A stretch of DNA of 51,537 nt from Bacteroidales bacterium UBA5219. Its GTDB lineage: Bacteria; Bacteroidota; Bacteroidia; Bacteroidales; ML635J-15. The translations under genes were made by a program, and so were the position numbers. The stretch covers positions 1 to 51,537 of the forward strand of contig DHVB01000049.1 in NCBI GenBank assembly GCA_002412425.1, in the 5' to 3' direction. Positions 43,205 to 51,486 of the stretch are shown here, piece after piece; within the stretch, counting starts at the first letter, position 1, and each line of letters opens with the position of its first letter. The notes beneath the pieces were generated by a model, which was not told the DNA's origin, made no database searches, and worked only from the letters and a program-made list of their open reading frames with translations.

Positions 43205-44230
43205 ATGAAAGCACTAGTAAAAGCAAAACCTGAAAGAGGCTTGTGGATGCAAGACATGCCTATTCCAAGTATAGGACCAGACGATGTTTTAATAAAAATT
43301 AGAAAAACCGCAATTTGCGGAACCGACCTTCATATTTATAGATGGGATGAGTGGTCGCAAAAGACAATAAAAACACCTATGATTATTGGACACGAATATG
43401 TTGGCGAAATTGCAGACGCTGGAGCAAATGTAAAACATAAATTTACTATAGGCGAAAGAGTTACTGGCGAAGGACATATTGCTTGTGGAGAATGTAGAAA
43501 TTGTCATAGAGGCTGGGATCATATTTGTGCAAATAATTATGGTGTAGGCGTTCATCGTGACGGTTGCTTTGCAGAATATTTATCAATTCCTGCAACTAAT
43601 GTTGTTAGAATTAGCGAAAAAATCGAAGACGACCTTTGCTCTATTATGGATCCATTTGGAAATGCAACTCACACCGCATTGTCGTTTAATCTTCTTGGCG
43701 AAGATGTAATTATCACAGGTGCTGGCGGACCAATTGGAGCAATGTGTGTTGCTATTGCTAAATTTGCTGGAGCAAAAAGTGTATTTGCTGTTGAGCCTAA
43801 CGATTATCGCAGAGAATTAGCAAAGAAAATGGGTGCCGATGTTTGCGTAAATCCACTAAAAGAAGATTTACAAGAAGTTCTTAAAAAACATAATTTAATA
43901 GGATTTGATATTGGTTTAGAATGCTCTGGAAATGGTGGTGCTTTTAACCAAATGGTTACTGCTATGTATAATGGAGGCTCTATTGCTTTGTTGGGAATTT
44001 TGCCTTCAACTTCACCAGTTAATTGGAACGAAATAATTTTTAAAGGACTAAAACTAAAAGGTATTTACGGCAGAGAAATGTTTGAAACTTGGTACAAAAT
44101 GGAAGCAATGCTTTTGGCAGGATTAGATATAAAACCAGTTATCACACATAAATTTAATGTTGACGACTATTTAAAAGGCTTTGAAGTAATGGACAGCGGA
44201 AATTGCGGAAAAGTTATTTTAGAATGGTAA
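43205..44230 (+). CDS. tdh: L-threonine 3-dehydrogenase
   Basis: 341 residues, the Tdh length. It is a zinc-containing medium-chain dehydrogenase: catalytic zinc site CGTDLHIY (38-45) and GHEYVGE (59-65), structural zinc Cys cluster in GECRNCHRGWDHIC (about 96-109), and a Rossmann GAGGPIGAM (about 177-185). It oxidises threonine to 2-amino-3-ketobutyrate with NAD+. The partner 2-amino-3-ketobutyrate ligase (kbl) is not next door. Just upstream, TATTTTTG at 43181-43188 is a candidate -7 box. It converges on the TPR protein at 44236 with a five-base gap. Confidence 0.94.
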   Translation: MKALVKAKPERGLWMQDMPIPSIGPDDVLIKIRKTAICGTDLHIYRWDEWSQKTIKTPMIIGHEYVGEIADAGANVKHKFTIGERVTGEGHIACGECRNCHRGWDHICANNYGVGVHRDGCFAEYLSIPATNVVRISEKIEDDLCSIMDPFGNATHTALSFNLLGEDVIITGAGGPIGAMCVAIAKFAGAKSVFAVEPNDYRRELAKKMGADVCVNPLKEDLQEVLKKHNLIGFDIGLECSGNGGAFNQMVTAMYNGGSIALLGILPSTSPVNWNEIIFKGLKLKGIYGREMFETWYKMEAMLLAGLDIKPVITHKFNVDDYLKGFEVMDSGNCGKVILEW

Positions 44231-44235
44231 AATTA

Positions 44236-46287
44236 TTAATTCAATCTGCTTTTCGCTAATTCTACATAAGCTTTCATTACTTCATTATTAGGATCCAAAG
44301 CAAGAGCTTTTTCAAAATAAGAAAGTGCGGTTTTATCATCACCTTCCATTCCATAACTAATACCTAAATAGCGGTATGCTTCAATATTTGGAGAAATTTC
44401 AACTGCTAATAAAAGATTTTCGCGAGCTTTTTGAAAATCATTGATATTACCATAAGAAACACCCAAGTAAAATAAATTTTCAAAATGATTTGGATGTAAA
44501 GTTTTAGATTTTTCTAACCAATATATTGCAGAATCGGCTTGATTATCTCCTCCAAAATAATATAATGAGCCAAGTTGAAAATATGATTCATAATAATCTG
44601 GAGCTAATTCTGAAAATCTTTTCCAAATATATTTTTCATATTCAGGTTCATCAACATTAAAATTTAAAACTCCCTTTGTATTTGCCCACACATCAGCTTC
44701 TAAAGGTTGGGTTTCAAGTGTTTTAAGATAATATTCCAACATTTTTTTATAATCGCCATCTAATTTATAGTATATATTTCCAAGCCTTACCAAAGCTTCT
44801 GAATAATCAGGATAAATTTCTAACGCCTTTTCAAAATATGGAATAGCTTCTCGCAAATATTTGTCTCGCAACAAAGTATCTTGTGCTTGCTCTGCATCTT
44901 CTGCTAATTTATACAATTCACTAGCATAAGTGCTATTGCCTTTTGCAGAATTTACACTTACATGCACATCGTGTCCAAATAAAGTTAAATTATCTTTCCA
45001 CACAAAATTTCGAGAATATGTTTTTATGGAAAATGCAAGCAAAACTACACAAACAATTCCAATAGATAAATTTTTATATTTTTTAATATGAGTAATTTTT
45101 TGAGCTAATTTTTCAGAAATTAAATATGCGAAAATTATGCAAAAACCTAATAATGAAACATATACAAAACGCTCACTCATAAATGCTCCTATATTAAAAA
45201 ACAAGTTAGAAGTTATTGAAAGTGTGGCTAAATAAATTAAAATTCCATAAGAGTAAATGGTTTTTTTCTTTAATCCGTAAATTGCAATTACAAACAAAGC
45301 TAAATATAAAATTAGTGACAAAATTGCTCTCCAATCTGTCCAACCAACAATTGGAATATGATATGGATAGTAATCCCATGTTAAAGGATGTGGAAAAACC
45401 AATAGTTTTAAATACAACAATAAAGTTAAAAATACTGTTGCGTATCTTTCGGCAAACGTAGTTCCCAAAAATGGATTGTTCATTAACATTGAAGCCTCAA
45501 TAGCTGTTTGGTCTCCAATAGCAAGAGAACGCAAAATCATATATAAACCTGCTCCTGCAATTAAAGGGATAGTTAAAATAACGAGTTTTGAAAACTTTTC
45601 TTCTCTAAAGAAATAAATACTTAGAGGAATTACAGCTAAAAAAGTAATGCTTATTTCTTTTGACATTGAGCCAAGAAAAACATAAATAAAAGCAGAAATT
45701 AATCCTGTAAACTTCTTATTATCAACATAATTCAAAGTTGAATTTAAAGCTGCTATTGAAAATAAAAAAGCTAAAACTTCGTCTCTTCCTTTAATATTTG
45801 CAACTATTTCGGTATGCAGAGGATGAGCAGCAAAAAGCATTGTTGCTAAAAAAGGAATACTCAAAAACTCATATTTGGGTTTATAATCTCTAAACAAGCG
45901 ATTTAGCACTTTGTAAAGTATTAATAAAGAAATAATGTAAAGTAAAATATTTAAAAAATGGCTAATTCCAGGATTGCCCAAAAATGGTTGTTTTGCTGCA
46001 ACATCAGTAGTTTCACGTCCAAAAAATTCAACTTCCAAAGCAAAAGTAATTAATGATAAAGGACGATAACGACCACCTTCTAATTCTTTAGAATCTTTAC
46101 CAAACATTCCTGCCATAGAATCATAAGCCAAAATATCTTTTATGCCAGAAATTCCTTTTTGTACAAATTCATTTTTCCAATATACTGCTTTATCGTCTAA
46201 TGCATATTTATGTCCCAAGGTATTTGAGTAAAGCAAAAATGCAAAAACAGCAATAACAATAGGCTGAATAAATTTTCTAATTTTCAT
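44236..46287 (-). CDS. Polytopic membrane protein with TPRs (TMTC-like), paralogue of 440-3199
   Basis: 683 residues. After the first helix (about 9-22) comes the acidic ALDDKAVY motif (29-36) and the block VQKGISGI...GGRYRPLSLITFALE. These match NIDDDYVY...VQKGIKGI...GYRPLTIAVFAIE in the protein at 440-3199. Ten or so helices extend to about residue 425, then about five TPR units (from about 475 to the end). GT-C-type membrane enzymes that glycosylate proteins have this layout, so a protein mannosylation-like role is possible; it is an inference. A TAGCTTTG box lies at 46345-46338. Confidence 0.75.
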   Translation of the reverse strand: MKIRKFIQPIVIAVFAFLLYSNTLGHKYALDDKAVYWKNEFVQKGISGIKDILAYDSMAGMFGKDSKELEGGRYRPLSLITFALEVEFFGRETTDVAAKQPFLGNPGISHFLNILLYIISLLILYKVLNRLFRDYKPKYEFLSIPFLATMLFAAHPLHTEIVANIKGRDEVLAFLFSIAALNSTLNYVDNKKFTGLISAFIYVFLGSMSKEISITFLAVIPLSIYFFREEKFSKLVILTIPLIAGAGLYMILRSLAIGDQTAIEASMLMNNPFLGTTFAERYATVFLTLLLYLKLLVFPHPLTWDYYPYHIPIVGWTDWRAILSLILYLALFVIAIYGLKKKTIYSYGILIYLATLSITSNLFFNIGAFMSERFVYVSLLGFCIIFAYLISEKLAQKITHIKKYKNLSIGIVCVVLLAFSIKTYSRNFVWKDNLTLFGHDVHVSVNSAKGNSTYASELYKLAEDAEQAQDTLLRDKYLREAIPYFEKALEIYPDYSEALVRLGNIYYKLDGDYKKMLEYYLKTLETQPLEADVWANTKGVLNFNVDEPEYEKYIWKRFSELAPDYYESYFQLGSLYYFGGDNQADSAIYWLEKSKTLHPNHFENLFYLGVSYGNINDFQKARENLLLAVEISPNIEAYRYLGISYGMEGDDKTALSYFEKALALDPNNEVMKAYVELAKSRLN

Positions 46288-46426
46288 TCAAAAAATTTTA
46301 TCAATTAATTTAACTTTTTGCAATAATAGTTTCTAAGCAAAGCTATAAAAATTTCTAATAATTACAGTAATAATATTTATTTTATTTCGTTTAAGTCGTA
46401 GTAACAATTCAAATCTCATAAAAACA

Positions 46427-47149
46427 ATGAAAACAATATTTGTAAAAACGCATTTTTTAATTTTAACAGTGGTTTTTTTATTTATTAAAATTGGGAACAC
46501 TTACTCACAAAGCGACTATGTTGATGATTATCAAAGGTTTACAATATCTGCTAATTTTGCTGTTCAGCTTGCAGAATATGGTGAATTAAACAACAAACTT
46601 GCTGAAAAAGGATTTTCAAAATTTAATCAAATAAATTTTTTAACAAGTGGTGATTTTTGCATATACTATCCAAAGCCAAAATTATCAGTACATGCAAATG
46701 TTTCTGGTTACAGTCAAGTAATAAATCAGCAGAACAATATTAACACAAGTTTAAAAAACACAGGAATAGGAGTTTTGTTAGGCTATACATTTTTTAGTGA
46801 TAAAAAAATACAGTTAGTTCCACAGATAGGGACACAATTTTCGTGGTTAAATCTTGATATCACAAGTGATATTGCAGATAATTCGACATTTACTAACTAT
46901 TTCTCTGGAGATGCTAATCAATATGGCATGACTGCTTCAAATTTATTGGCTAATGTTGGAATACTTGCAAAAACTTCTTTCCTCATCAACGAAAATTTTT
47001 CTAATAAACTTGTTGTTGGAATAAAAACAGGATATTCTATGCCTGTTCTCAAAACAATTTGGACAGTTAATGAGAAAACCTTAAATGATGGTCCTACTAT
47101 AAATCCTGGTGGTTTTTATGCAGGCGTTGTTGTTGGAGTTGAGTTTTAG
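46427..47149 (+). CDS. Secreted outer-membrane beta-barrel-like protein
   Basis: 240 residues. A signal peptide (1-27, ending NTYSQ) is followed by alternating strands rich in Gly, Tyr and Phe (for example IGVLLGYTFFSDKKIQLVPQIGTQFSW and FYAGVVVGVEF at the end, with a final Phe as in outer-membrane barrels). About eight to ten strands are likely. No enzymatic motif is seen. A second barrel-like protein follows after five bases. Confidence 0.7.
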   Translation: MKTIFVKTHFLILTVVFLFIKIGNTYSQSDYVDDYQRFTISANFAVQLAEYGELNNKLAEKGFSKFNQINFLTSGDFCIYYPKPKLSVHANVSGYSQVINQQNNINTSLKNTGIGVLLGYTFFSDKKIQLVPQIGTQFSWLNLDITSDIADNSTFTNYFSGDANQYGMTASNLLANVGILAKTSFLINENFSNKLVVGIKTGYSMPVLKTIWTVNEKTLNDGPTINPGGFYAGVVVGVEF

Positions 47150-47154
47150 GGAGT

Positions 47155-47742
47155 TTGAGAAAATATGTTCTAATATTATTCTTGTCCACACTATTTAATT
47201 GCCTGCACGCTCAAGAATTAGGGATTAAACTTGGAAGTAGTTTTATTAAAAACAATTCTACAATAAACAAACCTGCTAATATTGGCATTTATTATAACGA
47301 AAAAATATCTGACAAAATAAATATTTCTACAACTTACTTGCATTCAATAAAAAAACAAGAAAATGCAGAAATAGATTTTCAAACAAATTTTAAAGGACAT
47401 AATATCTTTATAGATTTTTTATATGACGTAAATATTAAAAATAACTTTTATATAAAATTTGGTTTAGGTTCAGGATATTCAGCATATAATATTACAAATC
47501 AGGGCATTATTTCAAATTGGATTAATTTTATAGAATACCATTACATTCCTGCAAGACTGATTTTAGGTTTTGAATATAAAAACATTTTAGATTCTCCAAT
47601 TAGTTGTGAAATTTTGGCAACTCCGTCATATATGTTCAATATTTATCAAAAAACAGATGCTATAATGTTGTCAAACAATACTAACGACCTGAAAATATTA
47701 AATTTAATTTTGGGAATAAAATATACTTTTAAACAAATTTAA
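47155..47742 (+). CDS. Secreted outer-membrane beta-barrel-like protein, TTG start
   Basis: 195 residues. The start is a TTG at 47155, six bases after the stop of the previous gene and preceded by AGGGAG; from it a good signal peptide reads MRKYVLILFLSTLFNCLHAQE. The mature part has alternating amphipathic strands ending KYTFKQI. It probably forms an eight-stranded barrel in the outer membrane. Both barrel genes are likely translated from one message. A downstream ATG would lose the signal peptide, so TTG is preferred. Confidence 0.65.
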   Translation: MRKYVLILFLSTLFNCLHAQELGIKLGSSFIKNNSTINKPANIGIYYNEKISDKINISTTYLHSIKKQENAEIDFQTNFKGHNIFIDFLYDVNIKNNFYIKFGLGSGYSAYNITNQGIISNWINFIEYHYIPARLILGFEYKNILDSPISCEILATPSYMFNIYQKTDAIMLSNNTNDLKILNLILGIKYTFKQI

Positions 47743-47762
47743 ACTACTTATTAATGAAGAAC

Positions 47763-47800
47763 GCCCCTCAAGTATGCTGCCAAAGACGCGCCTGAGAGGC
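47763..47800. terminator. Hairpin between convergent genes
   Basis: GCCCCTCAAG (47763-47772) pairs with CCTGAGAGGC (47791-47800) at 8 of 10 positions across an 18-base loop, followed by T-rich sequence. It lies between the barrel gene (plus) and the minus-strand gene ending at 47822, so it may stop both transcripts. It is unusually G/C-rich for this region. Confidence 0.45.
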
Positions 47801-47821
47801 TTATTTATTTTAGTAATACAC

Positions 47822-48655
47822 TTAAAATAGCGAAAGTTGTGTTGCATCTTCTTTTAGAGGATAAAACACACCGATAATTATAAATGGATTAGGTCCTACA
47901 TTATGAAATTTTTGAGTTGTGCCAAGAAAAAAATGTAAATCACATTTATTTACCATGTAGTCAAAGTATTTTTCTCTCACTTTTTGACAAGCTAACTCTT
48001 CATTATCATTTGCATTTTTTAAGCAATTCCAATATAAAGCGCCTAATTCCCAATCCTCCACCATCATAGTACGTTCTTTATCATCTTCAGTGGTAAAAAC
48101 GTAAGAAAATTTGTAGGGTAGTTTCTTTGCAACTTTGAATATTCTTTTGGTTTCTTCAGTATCAAACAAACTGCCTTGTGCTTGTTTTGCAATAATTGCG
48201 TCAAGTTTTTTCTTATTCCATTCTCGTTCACATGATTCCCATATAAAGTCTATAACTTTTTTTGGTTTAAGTACAGCTAAAGATGTCCCAATATTTTTGT
48301 CTTTTGCTTCTTCAATCAAAACAGACATATCTGTATAAACATTTTTAAGAGCAATTTCTTTTCGAAGTGCCCAATTTTTTGTAGTAGGTACAGTTTTTCC
48401 AATAATAATTTCCTTATCTAAATCTGTAGGACGATAGCTTTCTTTTCTGAAATCTTTTGTATTGCGGACAATATCCATTTCTATCCATTGCCATTTTTCA
48501 TAACGGTCGGCATATTTCAATTTCCTATATGGAACAGGATATATTCTAACCCACGAACCATCTTCTTTAAAACCAGCTGTGCAAACTAACTCATCGTAAG
48601 TAGCAGAAAGCGTAGGATATGTTTTTACAGAAATAAGAATGCGAGTAAGAGCCAT
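47822..48655 (-). CDS. Uncharacterised partner of a DUF488 protein
   Basis: 277 residues, soluble, no family I can name with certainty. Distinct features are the N-terminal ILISVKTYPTLSATYDELVCTAGF (6-29), SWVRIYPVPYRKLKY (34-48) and a C-terminal KFHNVGPNPFIIIGVFYP. The ending QLSLF resembles clamp-binding-like peptides (QLxLF), as found in proteins that bind the DNA polymerase beta clamp. It starts four bases after the DUF488 gene stop. The pairing suggests one two-gene system. An information-processing or defence role is an inference. Confidence 0.55.
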   Translation of the reverse strand: MALTRILISVKTYPTLSATYDELVCTAGFKEDGSWVRIYPVPYRKLKYADRYEKWQWIEMDIVRNTKDFRKESYRPTDLDKEIIIGKTVPTTKNWALRKEIALKNVYTDMSVLIEEAKDKNIGTSLAVLKPKKVIDFIWESCEREWNKKKLDAIIAKQAQGSLFDTEETKRIFKVAKKLPYKFSYVFTTEDDKERTMMVEDWELGALYWNCLKNANDNEELACQKVREKYFDYMVNKCDLHFFLGTTQKFHNVGPNPFIIIGVFYPLKEDATQLSLF

Positions 48656-48659
48656 AAAT

Positions 48660-49556
48660 TTACAAGTTTTTAAATTTGTAATCTGTTTCGGGTAATTGCA
48701 TTAGTGCATTTGCTACACAAGTTCGGTGACATTGTTTTGGATCCTTTTCAAAACAGGTAAGAGCCACTCGTTTACCTTTATCTAACAAACTGCGAATAGC
48801 GAGTAGTGAAGCTCTATTTTCTTTCAAAGTAGTTTTTTCATACTCGCGAAATAAATCATCATAATCTTCTTGACTACTTAATTCTTTCCGTTTGTTAGAA
48901 ATAATTCCCAAATCGGGAATGTGAACATATTCAATATCAACACTTTTACAAGCTAATTCGAGAGTTTTTTTAGAAAAACCATATTTTTGACTATAAGCGT
49001 TTTTTCTAACATCACAAAGCACATTAACATCATTAATTATTAATTTATTTATATATGCTTCAAGAGAAATACCTTCATATCCAATAGAAAAAAGTTGTTT
49101 TTCATGATAATGTCTCTTTTGCAGCTCTATAGTGTTTAGCTCTGTGCTATTTAACAAATCTTTGGCAATAACACTTTTTATAGCATAATATGGATATTGA
49201 CGATATGTATAACGAATTAAGTCTGATTGTCTTAAATTTCCAAACTGCGCTTTTACTTCAAGAAGACTTTTTCTATCTTCTGGTTTAAGCGTATTAAAAA
49301 AATCATCATCTTTTGTTAATTCAAAAAACCTAACTTTTCTATTCTCTGCTATTGTACAATAGCCGTATTTAGCAAGTGTAGCAATGTCTTGGTTGGCTTG
49401 AAAAGAAAAACAGCCATAGCGATATGGAACAAAATCAAAAGATTTTATCTCCTGCTTACGTGTAAACAAAAATAAGTATTTTTGAAATTGTTTGGCGGTG
49501 AGTTGCCCATCAAAAACACTTAACAAAGCCAATAATATTTTTCTTCTGTAATACAT
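48660..49556 (-). CDS. DUF488-domain protein with N-terminal helical domain
   Basis: 298 residues. The C-terminal half (about 150-298) is DUF488: FSIGYEG, NVLCDVRKNAYSQKYGFSK, PDLGI and LTCFEKDPKQCHR, with the conserved Cys-His near the end. The N-terminal part (about 1-140) is a helical, possibly DNA-binding-like domain (RRKILLALLSVFDGQLTAKQFQKYLF). DUF488 proteins have no settled function. It is the first gene of the pair with the 47822-48655 gene (four-base gap), and the pair lies just beside an SSB array with repeats, an accessory setting. Confidence 0.8.
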   Translation of the reverse strand: MYYRRKILLALLSVFDGQLTAKQFQKYLFLFTRKQEIKSFDFVPYRYGCFSFQANQDIATLAKYGYCTIAENRKVRFFELTKDDDFFNTLKPEDRKSLLEVKAQFGNLRQSDLIRYTYRQYPYYAIKSVIAKDLLNSTELNTIELQKRHYHEKQLFSIGYEGISLEAYINKLIINDVNVLCDVRKNAYSQKYGFSKKTLELACKSVDIEYVHIPDLGIISNKRKELSSQEDYDDLFREYEKTTLKENRASLLAIRSLLDKGKRVALTCFEKDPKQCHRTCVANALMQLPETDYKFKNL

Positions 49557-49842
49557 ATTTCTCTTTACAAAAATACAAAAAATTATTCATAACAAATAAA
49601 AATCAAAAAATATCTACATTTTATCCCAAAAAACACCTAAAGGCTAACCGTCTTATTATCAACGCACTATTTTCTTACAAACGCTTACAAACGAATATTA
49701 AACGAAAGTAAACCTTTAAAAACCGACTACAGGATTTTTGCACCCATATCTTTGCACCGACAAATTCGTCGAAGTTTAATTCTCAGTTTTTGAAAATTTT
49801 ACAAGACAAAAATTTAATGTTTAACTTTTAAAATTTAATATT
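49557..49842 (+). other. Upstream region of the SSB array with tandem CTTACAAACG
   Basis: A 286-base non-coding stretch. CTTACAAACG occurs twice in tandem (49674-49693). A TATCTTTG -7 box lies at 49747-49754; no TTTG is found at the right -33 distance. The transcript start would be near 49761, giving a leader of about 80 bases before the first ssb. Confidence 0.5.
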
Positions 49843-50217
49843 ATGAATTTAAAAAATCGTGTACAATTAATTGGAAACTTAGGTGCAGCACCTAAAATCA
49901 AAGAACTAAAAGAAGGTAGAAAAATGGCTCGTTTTTCGGTTGCCACAAATTCTGTAGAAAAAAGAAACGGAAAATTTGAAAAAACTGTAAATTGGTATAA
50001 TGTGACTGCCTGGGGCAAAACTGCCGAAATAGTTGAACAAAAACTATCAAAAGGAAGCGAAGTTATTATCGAAGGTAAATTAGTAAGTAATAGTTACACA
50101 GACCTAAACGGTAATGTGCGTAAATTTTATGAAGTTTTAGCAGAAAGTTTATTGTATAGAAACATAAAAACAGCTATTGCTAAAGCTGAAAACAGTGAAA
50201 ATAAAACAAGAGCATAA
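49843..50217 (+). CDS. ssb: Single-stranded DNA-binding protein (short paralogue 1)
   Basis: 124 residues. An OB fold is readable: NRVQLIGNLGAAPKIKEL, MARFSVATN, WYNVTAWGKTAEIVEQ and GSEVIIEGKLVSNSYTD. Replicative SSBs end in an acidic DDDIPF-type tail that recruits partners; this one ends ENKTRA and lacks it. It is much shorter than housekeeping SSB (about 150-180 residues). Paralogues lie at 50255 and 51115. Such short copies are often found on mobile elements. All share the upstream motif AATTTA.TATTATGAATTTA. Confidence 0.9.
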   Translation: MNLKNRVQLIGNLGAAPKIKELKEGRKMARFSVATNSVEKRNGKFEKTVNWYNVTAWGKTAEIVEQKLSKGSEVIIEGKLVSNSYTDLNGNVRKFYEVLAESLLYRNIKTAIAKAENSENKTRA

Positions 50218-50254
50218 TTAATTTAAAAATGTATAACAGTTAAAATTTAGTATT

Positions 50255-50587
50255 ATGAATTTAGTAAACAATGTAACTTTAATCGGAAATTTAGGTGCAG
50301 ATCCTAAAATTAGAGAATTTGAAAATGGTAATATGGTAGCAAACTTTTCTATTGCTACAACAGAGTATTACAGAGAAAAAGATGAGTTTAAATCAAAAAC
50401 TTATTGGCACAATATTGTAGCATGGGGAAATGCTGCTAAAAAAGTGCAAGACAAATGTGTGAAAGGTAGCGAAGTTGTGCTTAACGGAAAATTAACCAAT
50501 CGTAGCTACGAAGATTCAAAAGGCGTAAAACATTGGGTTCACGAAGTGGTAGTTAATGAAATTATTTGCAGACCTAAATCTGCATAA
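50255..50587 (+). CDS. ssb: Single-stranded DNA-binding protein (short paralogue 2)
   Basis: 110 residues. The OB fold is clear: NNVTLIGNLGADPKIREFENG, MVANFSIATTE, WHNIVAWGNAAKKVQ and GSEVVLNGKLTNRSYEDSKG. The end RPKSA has no acidic tail. It follows paralogue 1 by 37 bases and the bases before both starts are alike, which points to tandem duplication. An inverted repeat (50603-50670) follows its stop. Confidence 0.9.
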   Translation: MNLVNNVTLIGNLGADPKIREFENGNMVANFSIATTEYYREKDEFKSKTYWHNIVAWGNAAKKVQDKCVKGSEVVLNGKLTNRSYEDSKGVKHWVHEVVVNEIICRPKSA

Positions 50588-50602
50588 TAACTTTGTAGTG
50601 AA

Positions 50603-50670
50603 GGTGTCTCATAAGTGTTCAACTGCTGTACAAAGTTTAAAGTGTTGCATTTGAACACTTCTGAAATACC
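50603..50670. repeat. 20-bp inverted repeat behind SSB 2 (MITE-like)
   Basis: GGTGTCTCATAAGTGTTCAA (50603-50622) matches the complement of 50651-50670 at 17 of 20 bases; the inner ten (AAGTGTTCAA) match perfectly. The 28-base centre is unrelated. Its edge GGTGTCTCA resembles ends of IS elements of the AGGCTGTCTCA kind, and a related sequence recurs at the right end of the window. Confidence 0.85.
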
Positions 50671-50701
50671 ATAATTTTAAACTTTAATTAAATAAATCTT
50701 T

Positions 50702-51103
50702 ATGAATTTTAAATTTGAAAAACTCGTTATCTGGAAATCAGCAATGGAATATGGGGAATTAATAAATAAAACTGTTTTAAGTTTTCCAAAAGATGAAGCA
50801 TTTTATTTAATAAATCAATTTCGCAAAGCTGCTGATTCCATAGCATTAAATATTGCCGAAGGAGCTATTGTGCAATCAAATCCTGATCAAATAAGACTAA
50901 CCTCTTATTCTATTCGTTCTGTCGCCGAAGTTGTTACTTGTTTATACAAAGCAAAAAACAGAAACTTTATCGACGACGAACTTTTTGATACAGCGTATCA
51001 AGATGCTCATAAATTATTAAAAATGTTAGTTGCTTTTAAAAGTAAACTTGAGCTTATAAATAAAAATAGAATGGAAAAACAAAATTCTGAAAATAACCAA
51101 TAA
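50702..51103 (+). CDS. Four-helix-bundle protein (S23/IVP-like)
   Basis: 133 residues, all-helical. Residues about 5-115 match the four-helix S23 family: FEKLVIWKSAMEYGELINKTV, FRKAADSIALNIAEGA, RLTSYSIRSVAEVVTCLYKA and LFDTAYQDAHKLLKMLVAFKSKL. The family was first found as intervening sequences in 23S rRNA genes and has since been seen across Bacteroidetes; its function is open. It sits between SSB paralogues 2 and 3. Confidence 0.88.
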   Translation: MNFKFEKLVIWKSAMEYGELINKTVLSFPKDEAFYLINQFRKAADSIALNIAEGAIVQSNPDQIRLTSYSIRSVAEVVTCLYKAKNRNFIDDELFDTAYQDAHKLLKMLVAFKSKLELINKNRMEKQNSENNQ

Positions 51104-51114
51104 TTTTTTTAATT

Positions 51115-51474
51115 ATGAATTTGAATAATAGAGTCCAACTAATAGGAATAATTGTAAACGAGCCTGTTATCAAAACATTTGGTGCGGGCAGTAAGGTTGC
51201 GAGGTTTACAGTAGAAACCACAGATGTGTATAAACAAGGAGAAAAATTAGTGAAAGAAACTTTACGACACAATGTTGTTGCTTGGGGTAGTTTAGCCGAA
51301 ATGGTTAGCAATTCTTTATCTAAATCTTCGGAAATTGCTCTTGAAGGAAAACTAATGAGACGTTCTTACACCGACCATAGAGGCGATACTCAATATATTA
51401 CAGAAGTTGTTCTGACGACAATTGTGCAAAGTTCATTTATGAAAGATTTGTCGATAAAGACAAAAATTGCTTAA
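51115..51474 (+). CDS. ssb: Single-stranded DNA-binding protein (short paralogue 3)
   Basis: 119 residues. OB fold segments: NRVQLIGIIVNEPVIKTFGAG, VARFTVETTDVYKQG, RHNVVAWGSLAEMVSNSL and SSEIALEGKLMRRSYTDHRG. It ends DLSIKTKIA without an acidic tail. It is more diverged than paralogues 1 and 2 (NEPVIK where others have G/A-x-DPKI). It lies 11 bases after the four-helix gene. Confidence 0.88.
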   Translation: MNLNNRVQLIGIIVNEPVIKTFGAGSKVARFTVETTDVYKQGEKLVKETLRHNVVAWGSLAEMVSNSLSKSSEIALEGKLMRRSYTDHRGDTQYITEVVLTTIVQSSFMKDLSIKTKIA

Positions 51475-51486
51475 ACTTAAAAAGGA

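Noticed and set aside
47763..47800. REP element next to the barrel genes
   Set aside because: The stem and loop do not share the GTAGA/TCTAC arms or the CATGC centre of the other palindromes; best read as a bidirectional terminator.
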